Shown: positions 11,282 to 21,518 of the stretch, piece by piece | How positions within the stretch are numbered: position 1 is the stretch's first letter | How the letters are laid out: the number at the start of each line of letters is the position of its first letter | NCBI GenBank assembly: GCA_002270565.1 | Contig: NQMI01000042.1 | Span: 124,001 to 188,000 of the forward strand | From: Stenocarpella maydis | Lineage: Eukaryota > Ascomycota > Sordariomycetes > Diaporthales > Diaporthaceae | DNA length: 64,000 nt | Direction: 5' to 3' | Notes under the pieces: generated by a model | The model's database searches: none | Seen by the model: the letters and a program-made list of their open reading frames with translations, nothing else | What the model was told of the DNA's origin: nothing | Translations under genes and position numbers: made by a program

Positions 11282-12120
11282 TCATATTCTCTGGATGTCG
11301 ACGAATCTCCTTGGGAAGCGTTCGACCAGGCGCTTCCGGTATACCACATCGTGACTCGGGCAGCCATACAGCGGGCCCTCCCTGGCGTCTCCCCAGAGCT
11401 TGGCCTCGCCGCGGCCCTCGAAGCACACGCACAACTCGCCCCAGGTGCTGAGGAACTGCAACACCCAGGGCTGGTGGTCCAGCAGCTCCCAGCACTCGTC
11501 GAGCATGGACATGTAGTATTGCATCCAGTCGTAGAGCGTCTCGCTAGTCTTAGCCGCGTCGCCGTCGAGGTCGGCGATGCTAGTCCAGTGCACGAGGACC
11601 ATGACCTCGCGGACGCGGCCCATGGACTCGACCATCTCAAGCAGCTCGCGCCGCCGCTGCTTCTTGTCGGCGACGCTGTCGTCAAACCGCTCCACGTCCT
11701 TGAGGAGCACCCTCTCCACCCGGCTCAGGCTCGCCGTGTCGAACTGGCTCAGGTCGCGGTGCAGCCACAGCACGTCCCTGGCCGGGTCCAGGTAGAAGGC
11801 GCAGTCGGGCACGCTCGCGTGCTGCAGCCGCCGGTACGTCGCCAGCGTGTGGTCGCGCGACTCGCGGCACACCTGCAGCGCGACCGGTGCGCGTACGCCC
11901 GGCACGACAGGTCCTCGAGCCGCTGCGCCCGCGAGTCCCACGCCGTCAGCTTCTCGGCGTCCACCTGCCGGCTCGGCTTGATGCGCCGCGGGGGGGCCGC
12001 GCCCGCCGTGTTGGCGGTGGCCCCGGGCGGCAGCGAGACCTCGATGAGCCGTGCCGCCGGCCACGTCTCCTCCCAGATCCTCAGCCGCAGCTCCAGCGGA
12101 AGGCCTGTCGATGCGTGCAT
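11282..12120 (-). CDS. 2EXR-domain protein with a reading-frame break
   Basis: The N-terminal frame from 12120 reads STGLPLELRLRIWEETWP, the hallmark first half of the fungal 2EXR motif. The second half, APVALQVCRESRD, and the rest of the protein (FYLDPARDVLWLH ... DVVYRKRLVERFPRRFVDIQ) lie in a different frame ending at 11282. Either a 92-nt intron (CAG|GTGGAC ... CTGCAG) joins the two frames, at the cost of the conserved PVALQ segment, or one base has been lost near 11895-11905. Intact 2EXR proteins are about 250-350 residues, abundant in filamentous ascomycetes and of unknown function. Family call is firm; whether the gene is functional is open. Confidence 0.7.
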
Positions 12121-12600
12121 GTGAGCAGGACTAGAGCGCCGCCGTCTTGTGTCACCACGCAGGGGTGAGACTCACCACGCAAGCCCGATTCTTTGGGCAG
12201 ATGCGAGTCCTGCTTGGCCATTAGTTTTACCGCCAGGCGTGGGGCGCTTTTTCCTTTGCTTTCGTCAGTTTCGTCAGATATCGGCCTTGTTCTGACGGGA
12301 CACGATGAATAAATAACTGATCGGCTGACTGGGTTCGTTCCAAAATGTGCCCCGCAGCACCGTCGACAAAAACGGTCACGGCAGATCTGCTTCAGGGTCA
12401 AACCCCGACTATCTTAAAATCTTATTCCAATGTCCTCTCCCCTCAACCACTATTGTGTTTTAAACCTATGCTATTCATCCATCCAGAATAGTCTGCAAAC
12501 CGGATCTCGACACACCATACACCCAGGTAGTTCGCTAAAATTCTACCAATTAGAGCCTAGATAATGTTTTGTATGCTGAATAGTCCGTTAGGAAACCCTA
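12121..12600. other. Spacer upstream of the 2EXR gene
   Basis: No gene is supported. The sequence becomes AT-rich toward 12600, where the repeat nest begins. It probably contains the 2EXR promoter. Confidence 0.45.
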
Positions 12601-12815
12601 ACCCGGAGCGTCTAGGGTCCCTGGGAAGGGGTGCACTCCCTCTAGGAGCCCTCCCTCTAGGCTTCCTCCATCTAGGCATGTAAGAGCCCTCTCTTTAGGT
12701 ACGCGAGGGCCTTTCATCTGGGCATACGGAGGGCCCTTTCTCTGTGCATGCGACGGCTCCTTGTGGAAGCCCTTCCTCTAGGCTCATAGAGGTCCCTCCT
12801 CTGGGCACCTGAAGG
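12600..12815. repeat. Degenerate tandem array (left)
   Basis: A diverged array of about seven units of roughly 28-32 bp, each built on a core like GAGGGCCCTTTCTCTGGGCAT. The related array at about 13700-13880 on the other side of the nested element carries the same kind of core in the opposite sense (CTCTAGGTATATAGAGGG). Confidence 0.6.
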
Positions 12816-14000
12816 GCCCTATAGGGGCCAGCATTTACACACCCAGCTTTTTCACTCGGTGCACCCAGCTTTTTTCTGTGGCCGCACCTAGTATAAGAAA
12901 TTAAGCATATAGCACACCCAGTTCCCTTATACCAATAGCCCCTCAACCCCGCACTTAGGCCCTACCTTACCCTTAGCTAGGTATAAAATAGACCTTGGGG
13001 CCGCTGGCTCAATTGTCAGCCCTAGTATCTACATTCTATTGCCAGCCCGAAGCAATCGTCAACTCGCCAATCGTCAACTCGCACACCCAACGGCCCAGGG
13101 ATCAGCGGAGCGGGACGTGTATCTCGCACGCGAAGCGTGCGAGATATGCTGGCCCACTCCGCTTGCGGCGTAGCGTTCTGCTTATCCCCGTGCCTCTGCA
13201 GCCCCTGGCTGACTAAGCAACCCAAGCACGCTCCACGCCCAATATCAACCACGCTTCTTCATTATCAACACCATAGAAACCGCTAAACGATATGAATTGA
13301 CTGTTTTAAAGCAACTTGGTGATAGATTCAGTCTGTTCTGAAGGCGTCCTCTTGTTGTTTCTAGGGGGGAACCCCCTAGGACCCCCTGCCTGCGGCGCTG
13401 AGCCTGCGGCGCCTCACCACGCCCCCTTCCGGCCCACGCCCCCTTCCGGCCCGCGCCTTCCTCTTCAACAACGGACCACGATTTTCAACGACATGTCTTC
13501 TTAACAATTTCCTCTCGGCTAAATACTTTCAGAGGTACATCGTCATTGACCAATCCAGACTCGAGGATTCTGAACAGACCAATCCAGACTCAGATAACTT
13601 TCGGGTGATTACGCTGGGTAAGAACGCTACGCGGGCCGCATATCTCGCACGCTTCGCATGCTCGATACACGTCCCGCTCCGCTGAATAAAAAGTTTACTA
13701 GGCATATAATAGGCCTTCTGGGTCTAGGTTCTTAGGCATATACACTTAGAGGAAGGCCCTTTAAAAGAGGCATATAAAGGGGCATATATAGGGCCTTTCT
13801 CTAGGTATATAGAGGGCAGGCAGAAGGGCGCTATTTAGAGGGGCCATTTAGAGGGGCTTTTTAGAGGGGTGTAGAGGGGCTTAAGAGTGGAGGAGGTATA
13901 AGAATTTGTAGTGTGTTGCATGCTTAATTCTTGTACTCCGTACTGGGTGCGCCCACAGGGAAAAGCTGGGTGTGTGAATGCTGGCTGCCCTATAGGATAG
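12815..14000. repeat. Inverted-repeat structure enclosing a nested element
   Basis: The arms at about 12815-12950 and 13875-14000 are diverged inverted copies. CCAGCATTTACACACCCAGC on the left corresponds to GCTGGGTGTGTGAATGCTGG on the right, and the match continues through AATTAAGCAT (left) and ATGCTTAATT (right). Between them sit the repeat-A copy at 12982-13690 and the right-hand tandem array. The arms may be terminal repeats of an older element interrupted by repeat A. Confidence 0.65.
12982..13690 (+). mobile_element. Repeat family A, short copy (internally deleted, MITE-like)
   Basis: About 700 bp, closely matching the two ends of the 58597-60748 copy in reverse orientation but lacking its 1.4 kb middle. 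Subterminal inverted repeats lie at 13102-13179 (TCAGCGGAGCGGGACGTGTA...) and about 13621-13684 (...ACACGTCCCGCTCCGCTGA). Each carries a hairpin; in the left one the arms at 13120-13131 and 13135-13146 are a perfect 12-bp palindrome with a GAA loop. Homology extends past the left inverted repeat to a TATAAAATAGACC end at 12982. No coding capacity is seen. It looks like a non-autonomous derivative of the long copy. Confidence 0.8.
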
Positions 14001-14010
14001 CATGGAGGGG

Positions 14011-16105
14011 GTTTGCTGGAGGAGCAAGGACAGCAAATGATAAAGGCGAACTGACTTTATGCCTGTTTAAGCTGTAATATATAAATATTAAACGAATAGC
14101 TCCTAGGGCCCCGGCATGGCTTCCACCTGGTATTATTATGGGCATCATACTTATTATCTAACGCTGTGTCTTTAAGCATATCTGTCTATATGAAGGGACT
14201 GCTGCAGCTCCTTTTTTCATAGAAATTATGACTAGATTAAAATAAAACCAGCTAGGTATTTACCTATGTACTAAGCTCAAGCTGGCTATGTTTGCTAATG
14301 TCCTTGCTTTCGTTTCTATTGACTTCGTCTTATCATCCGAGAAGGACCAGAAAATGTTCAAAAGTATAGTCGGAGTTGCATCTCGGATTTCATGAGGACC
14401 CATATGGCTGCTAAGGCATGTGTCCGGTATTCCCCTGGGTCATTCCCCAATGGTCTTTGGTTAGTTAATGCTAGCGTGACTTTTCAAATTATAAGGCTTT
14501 GGTCTTGGGAACCGTCATCCTCAGCTGGAAAGTCCAGGTACCTAAGTAGGGTGAGAGCGTCCCATGTGAAATATTGCAGCATTTGCGGGCATATCAACAA
14601 GTCACTTCGCTGCCTCTGGTAGTGCAGAGCCCTAAAATATACCTCGGCGTATTAGGTTTAATAAGCAGTACGTAAGTATTGTAAGGATATTCCCTCATAG
14701 AGTGTTTATATCCGTAACTGAAAGCATATTATTACTAACACACCAATGATAGTTAGTCATCGCTGCACAGCAAAGACCCCGGAAGCAGAAGCCGACTGGT
14801 AGTCTAGCTCGGACAAAACGGTTAAGGTGTTGGAGACTAGGTATTTAGATTGAAATTCCATGAGTTAGACCCTCTAATTGTTTTTTTTTTCAGTTTCCAC
14901 AATGAAACAAAGCTTACTAACCCCCTTCAAGTTCCGGAATGCTTGAAACGTGTGCTTTACACAAGAATTCGATGATCCGAACTAGTCTACCAGGACATTA
15001 TAATCCCGTTGTGCCGGTGACATGACAACGCTGTGATGAAACACATCCAGCCTTATTCCGTGAATCGAGGAGAATGTATCCTGATGATAATGTTACTCCA
15101 CGTTTGGGCGGAGCGGGACAACATGTCGCCTGAACATTTGGGACGACTCCGAGTCCAAGACTCTAGTTAGAGTCAGGCCAGTGCGATCATCCAATCGCCG
15201 GATATGGATGGTGCTGACAGCGGCCTCTCTGGCTTATGTGCCGCTAGTAGACAGTTGCACGGCCCTTGTAGTCTTTGTCTGGACCACGACGGCGCCGAAG
15301 CACGGAATTCAGTCTATCTACCTAGGTGTCACGATTCCGAGCGTGGCGTATCGAATAGAGCAACTTGACTGGTTTTCTAGCACTACTGCTATTGAGCGAG
15401 AAGTGCTCGTTTATATACCCAATGAGCGTAAAAATAATGGGGCCAGCGAGCCCCTGATTCGTGACACTAGGTAAGGGATACCTTGAAGAGTGCTCAAAGT
15501 CTGTGAATGCGCCCGCTCAAATGCCAATGCGCCACCGATGTTTCCGCACCAAGCTTACGATCGGATGTTCTACTCTCTCTTTGGGTGATCGTGCTGAAGC
15601 ACGGAAATCTAGACTTTCAGCTCAGCCCAGCAACCGGCCATTAGTTACCTAGGTAGTACTTTCTGCCATGTGGCGGCCTGAGTTACCTATACAAAATGAG
15701 CCGACGACCCAACTGTTTGGGGCTGAGGTGAATTTCTTGATATTACAGCCGACAGTCGCCGCAACAACCCGCCGTTCCCGTATGGAAGTCAGAATGACCC
15801 TCGATCTGGGTGGTCTACCAGCATGTGGTGTGCGTATTCTTCATATCAACGTGAAGGAATATCTCGAGGATTGCATATGGCTAACACGATGCCATCTATA
15901 GGTACAATGTATCACATCAATCATAGCATCTTCTGCCTGTGATGCATTTAATGATACCTCGAGCTGTCTCTGCCCGGAATTGGACTATGATTTAGAATCA
16001 AGAAAAGCCACCCCATTTTTACTGTGCATGTCTGAAATCTGCACATCGAAGGAGGCATTAAGTACGATAATTCCTTAAACTCGTCCATATCTCCCGCTCA
16101 CATAT
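14011..16105. other. AT-rich spacer with one repeat-B copy
   Basis: About 2.1 kb. It contains repeat B at about 14126-14260. Frames of 74-97 codons near 14392 and 15181 lack recognisable motifs and have no convincing gene context, so they are not called. Confidence 0.5.
14126..14260 (+). repeat. Repeat family B, copy 1
   Basis: Contains TATATGAAGGGACTGCTGCA followed by GCTCCTTTTTTCA and ATTATGACTAGATTAAAAT. The same order occurs inverted at about 23500-23650 and, more diverged, at about 21095-21260. Short, non-coding and dispersed; possibly SINE-like. Confidence 0.65.
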
Positions 16106-17702
16106 ATGTATTTAGAAGTCAAAAACTTCACAATGAAAGCCTGCGGACGTCCTGAAGCTCCCCATCCGACCGGCGTCTTCATTGCTTCCTATGTTCTCTT
16201 CGGAATACAGACGATATTCATCACAATACGAATTCTCACGAGAGCGCTCAAATTATTCGATTGGGGGTGGGACGACAATACCATAATTGCAGCCTTTGTA
16301 TCAACAATCGGTTTCATTTCAGTCCGTCAGTTGCAGTTCGGGGCGGGTATGGGCAAGGACATCTGGACACTTGATCCCGACGAGATCACAAACTACATGA
16401 GAATATTCTACGTCTTTGCATTCATATACACTACCACACTGGCGTTGGTCAAGGCCTCGATCTGCTTCCTCTACCTGCGGCTGTTCACGAACCCGAAATT
16501 CCGTCGATTCGTCTGGGCAACGCAGGCCTTCAATCTCGCGCTGATGATAACTTTCATTTTCGCCTATGCCTTCCAGTGTACGCCACCAAGTTACTTTTGG
16601 GATATGTGGCAAGGCGACCCTCGGGAATATCAGGGCACATGTGTTAGATTCAGCGTCTTAGCCTGGACACACTCAGGTTTGGGCATCGTGCTGGACCTTT
16701 GGATGCTTGCATTGCCGTTGTGGCAGGTCACCAAGCTAAAGAATCTGGCGCTCAGGAAGAGGTTGGATGCCCTCGTCATGTTTGGATGTGGAATATTGTG
16801 AGTGTCATCTTCTGCGATCCTCTTAGGAGATTTATACTTTATCCAGGTTGGTCTTAGCATTACTGCTGACTGGTGTTTGCACGTTGTAGCTTGACCATAG
16901 TCAGCATCTTGCGCGTTCAATGCTTTGTTGTCCTTTCCCAAAGCTATAATCCTACCAGTAAGCACGACACGCCCATTTCTGAATCCATCTGCGAGTGATC
17001 GGAGGCTGTGGCCTTACGTGACATCGTGCGATTCGGCTGGCCACGTGGACTGACACCCCTCTCATCATGCCAGAGGACCTAACCTGGCTAGCCACATGGT
17101 CAAACGTCGAGATTGCCGTCGGCATAATTATCGCCTGCCTCCCAGCCGCACGCCTCCTCGTCCTTGGCTATCTACCGAAGAAGATCGCAGAGTGGAGAAA
17201 CGCCTGTCGCACGACCCGCTCCAGCCAAGCGTCCCGCAGTTCCAAGTTCGGGTCTACCGCGACGAGGGTGAGTGGCTTCAGCGGCAAGAGGGATAGCAAC
17301 GTGCAAGCCACAATGCCGCTGTCAGATCTCTCGCCCATCGAAGAGGGCCGCGCGCGCTTCACGGAGGTCTCGACCACTTCTCAGACTGCATTGAATGCCG
17401 GGCAACACCCGACACCAGGCTCTGGCGTCGCGTCCGGACTTGGGCATTGGGATTTGGAGCTCCCACTCGTCCCCGGATTTGAATCCTCTCACCCTGCTGC
17501 TTTTGTCAGGAAGTCGCCCGGCCTTAATGATACCCTACCAACACCGACTCCATTACCAAAAAGTAGGCGTATCTGGGTGGAACAGCACATCTATGTGGCA
17601 GATGACCCCATAGTAGGGCTATTAAAAGAGATATCCCGTGGGGGTGACACTAGCTCAACCGAGCCCTGGATTCAGAAGCCTCCGGGAGGCGGGAATGTGT
17701 AA
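16106..17702 (+). CDS. PTH11-like / rhodopsin-fold fungal seven-helix membrane protein
   Basis: Exons 16106-16797, 16890-16957 and 17074-17702 join in frame to about 462 residues, through GT-AG introns of 92 and 116 nt. The start may instead be the Met codon at 16133. Motifs of the fungal integral-membrane family appear in order: RILTRALKLFDWGWDDN, QFGAGMGKDIW, LALVKASICFLYLRLF, FQCTPPSYFW, DLWMLALPLW, FLTIVSILRVQ, and WSNVEIAVGIIIACLPAARLL. These give about seven hydrophobic helices followed by a roughly 170-residue polar cytosolic tail rich in Ser and Pro. No N-terminal CFEM domain is present. Relatives are candidate surface receptors; ligand and signalling partner are unknown. A broken relative lies at 29.2-30.4 kb. 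Confidence 0.87.
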
Positions 17703-19172
17703 CCGGTGCCTGCGGGCATGGATGAAAAGAATTCCCGTTCATGTAGATCTACCCAGGTATGGTCAGAGTATCTTAGCGCATTATATTAATTCAGCCATCA
17801 GGTCAGAACCACAGTCAGGCCGTATTGCTGTCTTAGTCCCGCCGCGCTTTGTCGCCTGGGCAAAAGATTTGACAAGGGGATTTGTTTTCCGTCGCGCCTG
17901 ACTTGGAAGCTTTGTTTCCGTGCTGACTCTTGACAGTGGAATATTCTCATCCTGCGATCGTGGGGAACAGGGAGTCCCATGGTTTCGATGTCGTCTCATC
18001 TCCGGCTGAACTATATGGGCCCTACTGCTCATCTTTCGACAACGTAAGACGTGGTGAGAAGGATGAATGGGTGGTTGGCCAAGACCTGTCAACAGTGCTT
18101 TGACCAAAGACGCCGCAGCTGCCCAGCCTGCCCAGCCGGGTATCGTCAGGAACTGATGCTTGATTCCATACGGTTTGCCCTGACAATATTAGGTCAGCGT
18201 CCCATTGTGTGCTCAATTGTAACTAAGTACGACCGTCCCAGCCATCTCATATGCACTCCTACGTGGATACATGTGTACCTAAGACTAGCACCTAGCATGA
18301 TCCTCTTCCTCGCACGTCGCCTCCCCATTGGTCGGCTTACCCTCGTGGGATCTAGCTCTCTGCGCTTGATGACACCTCTGCTCCTATACAACAGACGCAG
18401 CAAAGCGCCCGTGAAGATGTTCCTCAACGTTTCGGTCGATACTATGTTGTCCGACCGAGTTCTGATCTTGGGATTGCGATTGGTCGCCGGCACCTGCAGG
18501 GTGCTAAATTGCCATGTGGAAAACAAGCATTAGGACCCGGCCCTGACCTGGCCCTGCGCCGTCATGAGAGCCTACTCAGCGTAAGGCAATGAATAGCACT
18601 GATTTCTGACGTCTTCAGGATGGGGTTTCGAACTACCATCTTCATCGACCAACGTCTCCTCTTCATTTCAAGGCGCATCCCAATTGATGCTTCCCGGTCA
18701 GGCAGCTTATTTCCATGTGGATAATTGCTGACCTTCTAAATTGATTTCCAGCTGTCAAAGGGCTTCAAATTTGTTCTCGTGAATATCGAACCTTGAGGGA
18801 TAGGTGAAGGGCTGTCCATTGAATATATAAGGGCCATCAACATCGCCACATGTGTATCTTCTTGCCACAGTGGACCATCATCATTCTCAGATCCAAGACC
18901 TTGATCTCGACAAGGGATTCAACCAGCATCTGAAACCATCCACCATCAAGACCCTACGTCAGGAGAATCAGCCAGCGCAATCATTTAGTCTTAAACAGAT
19001 ATTCCAGAATCTTGATCATATCATACTAGTTCGACTTCGGAGCTCCACGTCGATCACCATCTCACCTCCCACCCGAGACCCCTGAACGGCCCCCCACGTG
19101 GCCACGATCTAGATCCAACCACGATCTATACCACACCACCCGACCAACCACCAGAAAAGCTTTACAGCCGAG
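17703..19172. other. Spacer; promoter of the small secreted protein gene
   Basis: About 1.5 kb with no supported gene. A TATATAAG at 18824-18831 lies about 345 bp before the ATG at 19173 and is followed by a CA/TC-rich stretch typical of a fungal 5' leader. Confidence 0.5.
18824..18831 (+). promoter_or_regulatory. Putative TATA box of the small secreted protein gene
   Basis: TATATAAG, about 345 bp upstream of the start codon at 19173, with a pyrimidine-rich leader between them. Confidence 0.4.
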
Positions 19173-19609
19173 ATGCAGTGCATTTCCTCTTTAATCCTCA
19201 CCTCATTGGCATCCGCCACCCTCGTTGTTGCCTCTCCGAATCCGACGCAGATTCCCGCACCCACAGCAGCTGCCGTCTTTGCCGCGAATTCGGATGTCCA
19301 GGTATCCGTGACATTCACAATGGCACATTCTACCGTAACGCCCATTCCGTCCTATAAGGTGGGAGACGCCACAGTCGATGCAATCGCTGCGACATACACC
19401 ACCGGTCCGGATAGTTCAGCGGCCTGGACTTGTGGCATCAAAGATACCAGCGCCTGGACCGGCAACGTTGAAGCTACTGCCGATTCGTCTCCTGTAGGTC
19501 CCGACGGATCGGACAATGGGAGAAGACTATGCTAACAAATATTGCAGCCATATCGTGTAGCTATACTACTATTCACTCTGTTATCAATGTATCCTCTCGT
19601 GAGTGTTGA
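19173..19609 (+). CDS. Small secreted protein (unrecognised family)
   Basis: Exon 1 starts with a clear signal peptide (MQCISSLILTSLASATLVVA) followed by a Pro/Ala-rich segment and a Thr/Ser-rich mature part. Near codon 108 there are two nested donors, GTAGGT at 19494 and GTCCCG at 19498, sharing the acceptor at 19546-19547. The inner donor gives a tail AISCSYTTIHSVINVSSREC and stop at 19607-19609, about 128 residues; the outer, stronger donor gives a longer hydrophobic tail. If unspliced, the frame ends at 19535 (120 residues). The 3' structure is therefore uncertain. Size, signal peptide and Cys residues fit a secreted effector-like or cell-wall protein; no family was recognised. Confidence 0.6.
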
Positions 19610-20076
19610 CCCGCGACACTTGGCAATTCTTGTGGGGTATCGCTAATTGCGGCTGGCAGTCTTATACAAAATTCTAGATGCACCTTCTTTATTTCCTCTG
19701 GTGCAGGTGATGTGCAAGAAGGGAGGACTGGAATTTTTCTGTTAGATGTGTCAATCCATAAAGGTATTTCAGGTTAAGGACGATAAGCAGGGACAGGAGT
19801 TAAGGACACTACTGGTTAGACATGGGAATCTCAACATTACGCAATACCTGACGAAGACCCTGCAGACAAAATACCTAGTTAGAGATTGCCGAATGGATAG
19901 GCCTGGAGTAATAAGAATCAGCTTTATCAATACTATCCTCACAAGACCTTGAAAACTCAGGGATTAGGGAACCAAAGCGAGTGGTTGCGAAATCAACGCT
20001 CAAAACAGTAAACTAAAAAAAGAGCACTGGGATACATCGCCACCGCCGGTCTGGAATGCCAACATCATGCTCCTTT
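19610..20076. other. Spacer, nothing recognised
   Basis: About 470 bp between a plus-strand and a minus-strand gene (convergent 3' ends). A 68-codon frame near 19746 has no motif. Confidence 0.5.
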
Positions 20077-20642
20077 CTAGTTCCAGTCTGATAGCTCACA
20101 AAACGGCCCCGTCTTCTTCTCCACTCCCTCAAGCATGTTCAGTGGAAGCATACGCGAGTTCACACCAACCTTCCCCCAAGGTGCATCAGCTCCCTTGGTC
20201 TTCTTTTCCTGTTCCAGCCACTTAAATCCCGCCTCCGTCAACGCCCAATGTGTAAGGTACCCACAGTTCCCGCAGAAGTAGAACCCGAGGTTTCCCCCTG
20301 CGTCATCCCGCACGTAGTGTCTTAGGCTGCTGGCGCCGTCGTCTTCTCCCCATCCCCCCTCTTGAGGCTCATTTTGAACCACGGGGCCTTTTCGAGGAGC
20401 TGACCTCGTTGCATAAGGCTTGACGACGACGTTCAAATCGTCTTGGTGTAGTATGGCCACTGTGCACCATAGCGGTAGCTGATACTGCAGCGGCACTCGT
20501 TGATCTTGATTGGAAGAGAAGGTATCTCAACATTGATGGGGCCACAGTGGCACTTGGCCGTTAAATTGTTGGGATGCCCTGGCTCTGGAGGCAGAAGCTT
20601 GTCGCCCAGGGAGGTGCGCTTCACTGAGTCCTTAGCTGTCAT
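20077..20642 (-). pseudogene. GFA/CENP-V-type zinc-binding protein, frameshifted
   Basis: The first frame from 20642 gives NNLTAKCHCGPINVEIPSLP and ECRCSISYRYGAQWPYY. The second frame gives HQDDLNVVVKPYATRS and GFYFCGNCGYLTHW, then runs to the stop at 20077. Together these are the beta-tent fold of glutathione-dependent formaldehyde-activating-enzyme-like proteins, with CxCG at the start and CxxC near the end. The two halves are joined only by restoring one lost base near 20455; no intron of sensible length fits. In addition the central zinc ligand expected in CxCSIC reads CRCSIS, a Cys-to-Ser change. Two independent lesions point to a pseudogene rather than a single sequencing slip. Confidence 0.75.
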
Positions 20643-21518
20643 CCTGGCTCAGAGTGGTTGAGAGTCCTATTGGGAGAACAGTGGTTCCAAGTGATAGAAT
20701 GGTCTGTTTCCAAAGCTGATTTATTCGTAATGTGTAGGACGATCATGGGTCTTGGATCAAATCAAGCAAACATGTAGCTTCGCAGTGCACCGTCAGGTGA
20801 GGATTTAGCCGGACAGTCTTGTGCTCACTAGGCTGGACAAGTGGCAATCACCAGGGAAATTCATTCCAGTAGCCTTCACAGCAGAATTTTAAATATCTAA
20901 ATAAGGTAGACTTTAACGGCCTGGGTACCTATCTATGTAAGTACCTAGGACTAGGCAGCACTCTGCTCAACTAGGCACCTACAGTTCAACGGGGAGGAAG
21001 AACCACAACTGCTCAAAACTACCTAGGTACCCTACCCTCATCTGTTTTAGGCTGCTGGGCTCTTAATTTTCTTCTCGATTGAATATAGTATGTTTCTAAG
21101 CTGTTATTATTAGTATTGTAACTTCATATTAAAAGCTGGGTCTTTAACCATTTATAACTTTATAAAGGGATTGTTACAGCGTTTTCTAAAAAAATAAAAG
21201 AAAGAAAGAAAGAAAAACAATGTGACCGGATTTGAATTGAACCCAGCTAAATCTGGATGTTCCTATTCGGAGTAGCCCTTAGAAAACAGAGAATTTATTG
21301 AATATTAATTACTACCTGAACAGGTTAGATGGTGACGGACTGCCCCCACATTCACTCCAACCCCACTTCTGGTGCCCCAACGTTGCTCTGAACCCCGATG
21401 TCATCAATAATCACCTCATCTTCTTACTGCCATCTCGTTGCAGTCTCGAACCTATCCCTGAAGCAGCTTCTGTACCAGTGCTAACGCAGGCACAGACTCC
21501 CATGTCTTTCTCGTCAAT
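20643..21518. other. AT-rich spacer with a diverged repeat-B copy
   Basis: About 880 bp. It contains several short copies of ACCTAGGTA-like sequence around 20925-21030, repeat B at about 21095-21260, and a GAAA-rich tract near 21198-21220. The 74-codon frame at 21298 shows no motif. Confidence 0.5.
21095..21260 (+). repeat. Repeat family B, diverged copy 2
   Basis: TTATTATTAGTATTG ... GCTGGGTCTTTAACCATTTA ... TATAAAGGGATTGTTACAGC ... GGATTTGAATTGAACCCAGC aligns by eye with the copy at 14126-14260 and with the reverse of 23500-23650. Differences are mostly C/T and G/A. Confidence 0.5.

Noticed and set aside
15181..15474. 97-codon open frame with a hydrophobic N-terminus
   Set aside because: No motif, no intron signals and AT-rich spacer context; it may be chance.
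18051..18533. 160-codon open frame
   Set aside because: Composition and lack of motif resemble random frame in spacer; no promoter or homologous pattern seen.
21215..21245. B-box-like GGGTTCAATTCAAATCC on the minus strand
   Set aside because: No cloverleaf could be built; it lies inside a diverged repeat-B copy, where at most it hints at a tRNA-derived head.
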